The notes under the pieces: generated by a model
The model's input: the letters and a program-made list of their open reading frames with translations, nothing else
What the model was told of the DNA's origin: nothing
Database searches by the model: none
Origin: a virus
DNA: 64,000 bases
IMG/VR virus record: IMGVR_UViG_3300017917_003143
Location: 252,095 to 316,094 of that record
Strand: one strand, 5' to 3'
Shown: positions 36,396 through 43,700 of the stretch, piece after piece
How the letters are laid out: each line of letters begins with the position of its first letter
Numbering within the stretch: the first letter of the stretch is position 1
Translations under genes and position numbers: made by a program

Positions 36396-36753
36396 TCCAC
36401 CTCCACCATATGCAGACATCACTGGCATCAGCCGTACAGTGATGAAAGACAACGCACAAGAATCATTGGCCAACTACGATGGCAATGCCAGACCCGCAGA
36501 GTTCACAGTTGATCAAACCACAAGTAATGTTTACATTGGTAATGCCACAGGTAATTTGACACAAGTTTGGTCACCCACCGTGGCGATATTTCCTGTGTAC
36601 ACAACTTCTGCGGCTGCTAATCTTGTAGGATCTATAGGACAAGCGATCTGTATCAGCGACAGTGCCCAAGGCAGTGACCCCGACGGAATGCTGGCATTTT
36701 GGGACACAACACACAATCGCTGGAGTTACGTACACAACAATCAAGCAGTATAA
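36388..36753 (+). CDS. Putative virion-associated protein, unknown role
   Basis: A 121-residue protein beginning MANPPPPYADITGISRTVM. A central segment (AEFTVDQTTSNVYIGNATGN) and an end of the type FWDTTHNRWSYV resemble the small beta-structured tail or fibre accessory modules seen in later genes of this region (compare the 208- and 140-residue proteins). It overlaps the preceding 46-residue gene by eight bases and has no clear ribosome site of its own, so coupled translation is likely. Location right after the capsid operon and before glycosyltransferase and fibre genes suggests a head or tail decoration protein. Confidence 0.6.
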   Translation: MANPPPPYADITGISRTVMKDNAQESLANYDGNARPAEFTVDQTTSNVYIGNATGNLTQVWSPTVAIFPVYTTSAAANLVGSIGQAICISDSAQGSDPDGMLAFWDTTHNRWSYVHNNQAV

Positions 36754-36761
36754 GTATTGCC

Positions 36762-37826
36762 ATGCAAGACTTGCATTGGCGATATAATTTCAATACAACA
36801 AAATTTGACTTTATTGAAAACAATCCACACCAGCATTATGAACCACTGCTGAAGCACGTCTACGTGCCCACCTTGGTCATTGATATCAATTTGGTATCTG
36901 CCCAGTCATTGGACAAGTACATCAAAAAAGTTTTAGATCTTGCTATAGAGCATCGTATTTCTTACCAGCAGATAATATTTGATGGCACACAAGATCCGGT
37001 CAATGATTACGCTACCAAAGTCAAAGTTCTTGATCTGTTTGCCCAGACAGCAGGAATAAAATGCTATTTCGCATTGAGCCAGTTTGATCTACAGACACAC
37101 CCTTGTCTGGTAGAAATAAACTATCCAAGCTGGTTGTTTGTGTTCAAAAAACAATCACTGCCTGATTGGAACACAGCCCAGCGCACACACAAATTCAGCT
37201 GTCTCAATCGCAATCCTACATTCCATAGATTGATTTTTTACACCATGATCAAGCAACAAGGTCTGCTGGATGATTTTGTGTATAGTTTCTACAATCGCTG
37301 TCCCTATCAAGGACACTTGATAAATCCTATGAAGTATCGTGGGATTGAAAATTTGGTTGACAGCGACCTTGCACGACAATGCATAGAAAGTTTACAAGAC
37401 TTTCCGATCAGCTGGGACAACGAAGTGTTAGGTGTCAACGATCATTCCATCATGCACCCAGCCTACTCAGATACCTGGTGTAACATAGTGACCGAGACTT
37501 CGGCAATCACCAGCTTTACCAGCGAAAAAATTTGGAAACCCATGGCCGCTGGACAACTGTTTTTTGTAGTAGGCGCACCCGGAACCTGTGCCTGGTTGAA
37601 AAAATTAGGATTCCATACCTTTGATGATGACTACGATTTCAAAATCAATCTCTCCAGCAGATTAAACATGGTAGTAGAGCGCATCAAAGAACACAGAGAT
37701 GATGTTCCTGGATGGTGGAATCAGAACAAGTTCCATATTGAACACAATTTCCATTGGTTGCGCAGTGGTAATGTAGAGAAAACCCTGCTTGACCCCATAG
37801 TAAATCAACTTAACCATAAATACTAG
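36762..37826 (+). CDS. Glycosyltransferase-like protein (GT10-type C-terminal domain)
   Basis: A 354-residue protein. The start at MQDLHWRYNF (36762) is preferred; an in-frame start at 36699 would overlap the previous gene. The C-terminal third has FTSEKIWKPMAAGQLFFVVG followed by APGTCAWLKKLGFHTFDDDY. This E-K-x-x-K-P...G..F...G..G....L..LGF.TF pattern is characteristic of phage and bacterial proteins with a fucosyltransferase (GT10)-like or related nucleotide-sugar-binding fold. An earlier FSCLNRNPTFHRL is the usual 'N-R-n-P..HR' motif. It has no membrane segment. Sited among virion genes, it may glycosylate capsid, fibre or host surface glycans; the acceptor is not visible. Confidence 0.7.
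   Translation: MQDLHWRYNFNTTKFDFIENNPHQHYEPLLKHVYVPTLVIDINLVSAQSLDKYIKKVLDLAIEHRISYQQIIFDGTQDPVNDYATKVKVLDLFAQTAGIKCYFALSQFDLQTHPCLVEINYPSWLFVFKKQSLPDWNTAQRTHKFSCLNRNPTFHRLIFYTMIKQQGLLDDFVYSFYNRCPYQGHLINPMKYRGIENLVDSDLARQCIESLQDFPISWDNEVLGVNDHSIMHPAYSDTWCNIVTETSAITSFTSEKIWKPMAAGQLFFVVGAPGTCAWLKKLGFHTFDDDYDFKINLSSRLNMVVERIKEHRDDVPGWWNQNKFHIEHNFHWLRSGNVEKTLLDPIVNQLNHKY
37816..37822 (+). promoter_or_regulatory. Late promoter core ATAAATA for gene 37907
   Basis: Reads AACCATAAATACTAG at the 3' end of the glycosyltransferase gene. The leader is about 80 bases long, the longest in the window, contains a small CCAC..GTGG hairpin near 37856-37869, and ends with AAGGAG before the ATG. Confidence 0.65.
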
Positions 37827-37906
37827 TCAACGTAATAATGCGTTTTATGCGGATACCACCGCGTAGTGGCTAGAACCCACATCGGACTTCTATAAGGAGA
37901 AAACAA

Positions 37907-38755
37907 ATGGGACGTTCTCTCAAAATCCAAAAATACGGTGCCGCTCAAGGTATCACATATCCAAACAACACTTCTGCTAACACACCAGCAGCCGCTGTGC
38001 CAGTTGATCAAGGTTATCCTCAGTTCAGTCAGTTGACTGATCCTGTGTATTATTCTTCGCTGACAGCATCTAACTTCTATGGTGTCGTTGGTGGTAATAG
38101 AACAACTGCAACAACTACAACATTCCCTGTTGTTAAATGCGCGGTCAACATTGCTCTTCCAGATGGTTCAGGCCAAGGGGTTGAAGACGGCGTTATTTTA
38201 CGCCAAAAAGGTGCTCACAAATATCTTGTCATGAGCAGTGGTCAAGACGTACAAGACGAAGACATGGTTGTTGGAGCTTCTTACTACATCAAAACTTTGG
38301 ATACAACTAACTGGCAACAAATGGGTGCTCCAGTGGGCGCACAAGTTGGCACAATCTTTACCTGCACAGCACTGTGCGCCAATCCACAAAACGGTGTTGG
38401 TTATTTGGTAGGCCAATGTGTTCTAACCAGTGACTTGACTCCAGGACCTGGCTTGATGGCTATCAGCTATGCAGTTGGTGGTGACTCAACCGAAGTCGCT
38501 GTTTCCAAGTTGACCAACAAGTTCTTACAAAACTGGGATAACTTCCAGAATGCTGCCGGTACTTCATTAGACAGCTATGCTGGCACAGGTAACAACGTAG
38601 GTGAAGTCAATTACTCAGGTGAGACCACTTATCTGGCCAACTTCTTCACTGACGATGCAGGCGCACAAGCAACCAAGTCTGGTGCTGATGCCGCAACATT
38701 CAGCAACGGTACAGGCGATATTGAATTGGCACAAGTCGAGAAGTTTACTTCTTAA
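37907..38755 (+). CDS. Virion structural protein, probable head or tail decoration
   Basis: A 282-residue protein starting MGRSLKIQKYGAAQGITYPN. Proteins beginning MGRxLxIxKxG and containing a segment of the form VILRQKGAHKYLVMS then a later CVLTSD..PGPGLMAI are, to my recollection, common virion proteins in marine T4-like phages. The sequence is rich in Gly, Thr, Ser and Val with beta periodicity, without membrane segments. Strong ribosome site AAGGAG, own late promoter and own terminator indicate an abundant single-gene transcript, consistent with a major structural component such as a capsid or tail decoration. Confidence 0.65.
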   Translation: MGRSLKIQKYGAAQGITYPNNTSANTPAAAVPVDQGYPQFSQLTDPVYYSSLTASNFYGVVGGNRTTATTTTFPVVKCAVNIALPDGSGQGVEDGVILRQKGAHKYLVMSSGQDVQDEDMVVGASYYIKTLDTTNWQQMGAPVGAQVGTIFTCTALCANPQNGVGYLVGQCVLTSDLTPGPGLMAISYAVGGDSTEVAVSKLTNKFLQNWDNFQNAAGTSLDSYAGTGNNVGEVNYSGETTYLANFFTDDAGAQATKSGADAATFSNGTGDIELAQVEKFTS

Positions 38756-38770
38756 TTTGAGTTAGTTCCA

Positions 38771-38804
38771 AAATCCTCACAGCTATATACTGTGAGGATT
38801 TTTT
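38771..38804 (+). terminator. Terminator whose 3' arm carries the next gene's ribosome site
   Basis: Perfect 12-base stem AAATCCTCACAG (38771-38782) and CTGTGAGGATTT (38790-38801), loop CTATATA, then T-run to 38804. GAGGA inside the 3' arm lies at Shine-Dalgarno distance from the ATG at 38805. Confidence 0.85.
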
Positions 38805-39392
38805 ATGACTACAGCATTTGTATTAGGCAACGGCCGCAGCCGACAAACAGTTGATCTTGAACAGCTCAAACAGCGTGGGCCAGTCTATGCTTGCAACGCT
38901 ATCTACAGAGAGTTCACGCCCACTGTGCTTGTGGCCACCGATCGGCCCATAGCAGAAGCCATACAAAATTCAGGCTACAGTTTGCAAAACAGATTCCACA
39001 CACGTCAGCCACTGCCCAATCTAGGTGCCCTGCCGTTGGATTCAAGATATCGAGGATTTAGTTCTGGGCCCAATGCTGTGGCCCTGGCCTGCAAAGATGG
39101 ATTCCAGCGTATTTTTATGTTGGGATTTGATCTTGGAACTACAAACGGACAGTTCAACAATCTTTACGCTGACACAGAATTTTACAAAAAAAGTTCAGCG
39201 CCGCCTACATTCAGCGGAAACTGGGTGAAACAGATAGTGCAACTGGCCAACGAGTACTCGACCAGAGAATTTATACGGGTAATGGGCCCTGAATCAGCCA
39301 TGATACCCAGTTTTAACAACATTAAAAATCTACGTGAGATGGCAATTCTGGAATTCAAAGACCTGCTAAATACATCAAAAGGCTTGCTATGA
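38805..39392 (+). CDS. DUF115/MptE-like putative glycosyltransferase
   Basis: A 195-residue protein. The N-terminus MTTAFVLGNGRSRQTVDLEQ, then VYACNAIYREFTPTVLVATD, matches the LGNGxS..D.L.......aCNaiyr...P...v..D pattern of DUF115/MptE-like and related phage glycosyltransferase-like proteins. SSGPNAVALACKDGFQRIFM with LGFDLG is the second family motif (GxxA...a...G...I.LlG.D). A paralogue-like gene lies at 54024. Both flank the fibre genes, which suggests modification of fibres or of host surface glycans. The ribosome site is in the preceding terminator stem. The stop overlaps the next ATG (ATGA). Confidence 0.7.
   Translation: MTTAFVLGNGRSRQTVDLEQLKQRGPVYACNAIYREFTPTVLVATDRPIAEAIQNSGYSLQNRFHTRQPLPNLGALPLDSRYRGFSSGPNAVALACKDGFQRIFMLGFDLGTTNGQFNNLYADTEFYKKSSAPPTFSGNWVKQIVQLANEYSTREFIRVMGPESAMIPSFNNIKNLREMAILEFKDLLNTSKGLL
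39367..39372 (+). promoter_or_regulatory. Late promoter core TAAATA for the fibre genes
   Basis: Reads CTGCTAAATACATC inside the end of the 38805 gene, followed by AAAGG (39378-39382) and ATG at 39389. Confidence 0.55.
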
Positions 39393-40015
39393 CCACTTAC
39401 AAACGCATCGACGGTGATTTTTACATCCAAACTGTCTACCCTCCTGAGCAGAAGGTTTATATCGACACGGACACGACTGTGTCTGGTAACTTGGTCGTCC
39501 AGGGTAATTTGACCTACATCAATGTTTCTGAGCTCAACGTTACAGATCCGTTTATTTTGGTCAACGCTTCCAATACAGGAACATATCAATCAAACTCCGG
39601 TCTGCTCACACACAAAACCAGTTCTGACTATGCTGGTATCAGATACAACGACAATTCAGGCGCTTGGGAAATCAGCACCAGCACTGGATCTAGCGGAACA
39701 ACAGGTATATGGCAGCCTTTGATTGCAGGTGGTATCACAGCCGCAGGCGCCAACACAGAAATACAGTACAATGATGGTGGCATTCTTGGTGCCAATGCCG
39801 CATTTACTTTTGATTATGCAAACGGCCAGATGTCGTTAGACGGTACCCTGGCCTTGGTATACAACGGTGCGACTCCATCGGCTATTGCTAACACAGCCAC
39901 AGTGACATCAGATGTTCCAGGCAGTGGCGGGACAGGCATATATTTCAACAACAACAGCAATCAAGATGAGTTGATCAGCAAGTCAAAAGCCATCGTGTTT
40001 AGCATAATATTCTAA
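39389..40015 (+). CDS. Short tail-fibre-like protein
   Basis: A 208-residue protein and the first of the fibre-gene run. It has the module VSGNLVVQGNLTYINVSELN followed by VTDPFILVN (about 30-65), which recurs in the three large fibres (with VEDPIIQLGGGAN). Its middle GANTEIQYNDGGILGANAAF is a known fibre-type module, and its C-terminus is hydrophobic (KAIVFSIIF). It could be a short or truncated paralogue of the large fibres, or an adaptor that attaches them. Overlap with the upstream glycosyltransferase-like gene is four bases. Confidence 0.65.
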   Translation: MTTYKRIDGDFYIQTVYPPEQKVYIDTDTTVSGNLVVQGNLTYINVSELNVTDPFILVNASNTGTYQSNSGLLTHKTSSDYAGIRYNDNSGAWEISTSTGSSGTTGIWQPLIAGGITAAGANTEIQYNDGGILGANAAFTFDYANGQMSLDGTLALVYNGATPSAIANTATVTSDVPGSGGTGIYFNNNSNQDELISKSKAIVFSIIF

Positions 40016-40025
40016 GGAAAATAAA

Positions 40026-40340
40026 ATGACGATTCAAGTAGGAAACGTAACCACATCAGCCGCATCAGTCTACACCAGCGTTGGTAACACAGCTATCACT
40101 TTTTTGAGTTTGTGTAACTATACTGCAGGCAACGTGGCAGCCAATGTTTATGTAGTGCCCAATGGTGATACTGCAGGCAATGACAATGTGATCATCAACA
40201 ATATTACCATAACTGTAGGCGATACATATCAGCTCTATGCTGGTGCAGAAAAACTTTTGTTGGAAAACGGTGACTCAGTTCAAGTTGACGCCAATGCTAA
40301 CAATGCAATCACTACAGTCACAAGTTACACTTCAATCTAA
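40026..40340 (+). CDS. Small virion or fibre accessory protein
   Basis: A 104-residue protein with strand-like repeats: VGNVTTSAASVYTSVGNTAI near the start, then VYVVPNGDTAGNDNVIINNI and a final beta segment YQLYAGAEKLLLENGDSVQV. This resembles small beta-sandwich proteins encoded beside tail fibres in T4-like phages. The AAGGAAAA ribosome site is good; its stop overlaps the next ATG (TAATG). No enzymatic motif. Confidence 0.65.
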   Translation: MTIQVGNVTTSAASVYTSVGNTAITFLSLCNYTAGNVAANVYVVPNGDTAGNDNVIINNITITVGDTYQLYAGAEKLLLENGDSVQVDANANNAITTVTSYTSI

Positions 40341-40762
40341 TGGGATACTTTGTCAAAAATCGCAGGCTACAGAGTGGCAGCTCAAGCATCGTAGTTCCGT
40401 CAGGTGATTCTGCTGATCGACCCGAAGCTCCGGTTTTTGGCAGTTTTCGTTACAACACAGACATAGGTACTTTGGAATTTTTCAACGGAACTGTGTTCAA
40501 GCAAGTTGGCCTGGGTGGCGAGCTCAATGTTGATGTTTATTCAGCCACTGGCGACGGTTCCACTGTTACTTTTACTATTGGCAATACCACAGCGATCAGT
40601 GCAGATGATCAAGTCATCGTGTTTGTAGGTTCTATCTATCAAGCACCTACTGCCAATTACACCATCACAGGTGCTGGGTACGATATCACATTTGGGTCTG
40701 CTCCTCCTGACGGTGAACCCATCAATATCATACGAAATCTGGTAGCTCCCTCCACGCCCTAA
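40340..40762 (+). CDS. Fibre accessory protein with a GDGST beta module
   Basis: A 140-residue protein. Residues 1-60 contain SADRPEAPVFGSFRYNTDIG followed by TLEFFNGTVFKQVG, the same AxRP...G..R.Nt....LE.w.G..w motif seen in the C-terminal halves of the 1534- and 1187-residue fibres. Residues 65-140 carry ATGDGSTVTFTIGN..., then VGSIYQAPTANYTITG and FGSAPPDGEPINIIRN, the beta-sandwich module also found in those fibres and, in divergent form, in the giant minus-strand protein. It therefore looks like a stand-alone version of a fibre domain pair. Confidence 0.7.
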   Translation: MGYFVKNRRLQSGSSSIVVPSGDSADRPEAPVFGSFRYNTDIGTLEFFNGTVFKQVGLGGELNVDVYSATGDGSTVTFTIGNTTAISADDQVIVFVGSIYQAPTANYTITGAGYDITFGSAPPDGEPINIIRNLVAPSTP

Positions 40763-40766
40763 ACCC

Positions 40767-40773
40767 ATAAATA
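40767..40773 (+). promoter_or_regulatory. Late promoter core ATAAATA for the 1534-residue fibre gene
   Basis: Reads CCCATAAATACTAAAAAGGG, ending 16 bases before the ATG at 40790; AAGGG serves as ribosome site. Confidence 0.65.
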
Positions 40774-40789
40774 CTAAAAAGGGTGATCA

Positions 40790-43700
40790 ATGGCGATTCA
40801 ACGAGTTTCCGGCAACATTCTGCAGGACAACCTGCAACGTGGTGCCAATCTAAGTATCCAGGGTAATTTAGCCTATTTTGACGTGGTTGATAACCGTGTG
40901 GGTATCAACACGAGCACACCCCTGCAAGATCTTTCGATTGCTGGCAATCTTGGTGTTGGCAACTACATTGTTGTTGACGCTGAAGTTATTTCCAGTGCTG
41001 GCAATATTGTGTTGTTGCCCACAGGCAACGTCAGCGTATCTAATGTTTACATACAAGATGTACTGGATCCTATCCAAGCACAAGATGCCGCTACAAAAAA
41101 TTATGTTGACACATCATTAAGTTCATTCCTGACCTTTGAAGATGATGGTGCCAACACTACATCTATATCAGCTGGTGACACAGTATTCTTCAATGGCACA
41201 GCCAACGAAGTTTCAGTAGTGGTCAGCAGTCTGGCAGTGACTTTTGGTCTGCCTGATGATGTGATCGTTGGAAACTCATTGTCTGTCACTGGAAACTTTG
41301 ATGCGGCCAATATCTACACCGGTGGTAACATTATCGCCATAGGTAATATTGAAGGTGGTAATATTATTTCTGAAGGCGCCGTGATTGGCAACATACAGAT
41401 CACAGGCAACATCACCGTCAACAATATTACCGTTTTAGGCAATACCACATCAAACAACGCCAGCATTGGAAACATACTCACAGTTGGTGGCAACATCACA
41501 GGTGGTAACTTGATATCCAACGCAGGTATCTATGGCACCACAGCCAATGTCACAGGCAACGTATCAGTTGGTAACTTAACTATAACCAGCACCGCTGCCA
41601 ACCGAGTGCTGTACACTGATGCTAATAAAAATATTACAACCACTGCCAACTTCACCTTTGATGGTTCTCAGTTGGTACTCACAGGTACAGCCAATGTCAG
41701 TTCCAATGTGTTTGTTGGCAATCTCTATAGTGCGGCCTTGATCAATGCTGTAGGCAACATCACTGGATCCAATGTTATAGCCAACGGCAATGTCAATGGA
41801 AATTATGTCAACGTTACTAAGGATATCTATGCAGGCGGTAACGCTATCATTGATGGCAACTTGACAATCAATGGCGATCTGATTTATGAAAACGTCACTA
41901 CACTAGCAGTTGAAGATCCAATCATCTCTTTGGGTCGTGGTGCTAACAACACTCCGTTGGTCAGCAATGATGGCAAGGACCGTGGTGAACAACTTTGGTA
42001 TTATTCTGGCGCAGAAAAATCTGCGTTCATAGGGTATGACAACTCGGCTGGCAACCTCATAGCCGCGGTAGATGTAACCATCGCCAACGAGATCGTTACA
42101 GTCAATCAGTATGGAACTTGGCAAGTTGGTAATATCTATGCCCAAACTGCACTGATCACAGGCAATGTAAGTTTTGGAAATATTTCAACTCCAGGCCAGA
42201 TATCAGCCACGGGCAACATCACCGGCGGTAATTTGATATCCAACGCCATGGTATCAGCCGCTACCACAGTCAACGCCACGGGCAACGTCACGGGTGGTAA
42301 CCTTGTTTCAAATGCGGCTATTTCTGCCGCGACTACTATTTCTGCCACTGGTAATATCACTGGTGGCAACTTAATAAGCAACGCTAATATATCAGCATCG
42401 TCTGCTATCTTTGCCACAGGTAACATCACAGGTGGTAATCTTGTAAGCAACGCTAATATTTCTGCCGCCAATGCTGTATTTGCTACAGGTAACATCACTG
42501 GTGGCAATTTGATATCCAACGCAGGTATCTTTGGAACCACTGCTACCATAACTGGTAACATCATAGCTGGCAATGTTTCTACTCTGGGAGTAATCAACGT
42601 CACCGGCAATATCACCGGCGGTAACCTGATATCCAATGCCAACATATCGGCAACCAATGCTGTATTTGCTACCGGTAACGTCACTGCTGGTAATCTTGTA
42701 AGTAATGCTTCCATCTCGGCTGCTACAACAATCACAGCCGTGGGTAATATCACCGGCGGTAATCTTGTAAGCAACGCCAATATATCAGCCACTACCGCTG
42801 TATTTGCCACAGGTAACATCACTGGTGGTAATCTTGTTTCAAATGCCAATATATCAGCGGCATCGTTTATCTTTGCTACCGCTAATATAGTTGGTGGCAA
42901 CCTAATATCCAATGCAAGAATAGTCGGAAATACTCTTGACATTTATGGTGATGCACTGGTAGCTGGTAACTTGACTGTACAAGGAAACTTGACATACATC
43001 AACATTGATGATTTGAGAGTTGAGGATCCAATCATCCAGTTGGGTGGTGGTGCCAATGGTAATGCTTTGGTCACCAACGATGGTAAAGATCGTGGTACCC
43101 TACTGACCTATTACACCACAGGTCCTGGTAATGCGTTTGTTGGATGGGACAACAGTTCTGGTAACATGATTATTGCCAGCAACGTGAGCATAGCCAATGA
43201 AATTGTCACAGTCAATGCATATGGAACTTTCCAAGCTGGTAACATTTATGCTGAGAGTGCTGTCATAACAGGTAACACCAGCTTTGGTAATATTTCAACT
43301 CCAGGCCAGATATCAGCCACTGGTAACATCACTGGTGGTAACTTAATATCTAATGCCAACATATCAGCGGCATCTTTTGTATTTGCTACGGCCAACATTG
43401 TTGGTGGAAATCTCGTTTCCAATGCTAATATTTCTGCTACCAATGCTGTGTTTGCCACAGGTAACATCACTGGTGGCAATTTGGTTTCAAATGCTTCCAT
43501 TAGTGCGGCCACAACTATATCAGCCACAGGTAACATCACTGGTGGTAATCTTGTATCCAATGCCGCAATATCTGCGGCCACTACAATCAATGCTACAGGT
43601 AACATCACAGGTGGTAATCTTGTAAGCAATGCCTCAATCAGTGCGGCTACAACTATATCAGCTACTGGTAACATCACCGGTGGCAACATTGTGTCCAATG

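Noticed and set aside
36699-36761. N-terminal extension of the GT10-like protein
   Set aside because: The extension overlaps the end of the preceding gene and starts with a non-ATG codon; MQDLHWRYNF at 36762 begins nine bases after that gene ends.
42136-42942. Long minus-strand open frame (268 codons) opposite the fibre repeats
   Set aside because: It is the mirror of tandem GNITGGN units that happen to lack stops on the other strand; protein is a low-complexity Leu/Pro/Val repeat. The same applies to 43246-43767, 45855-46679, 49768-50676 and 51508-52023.
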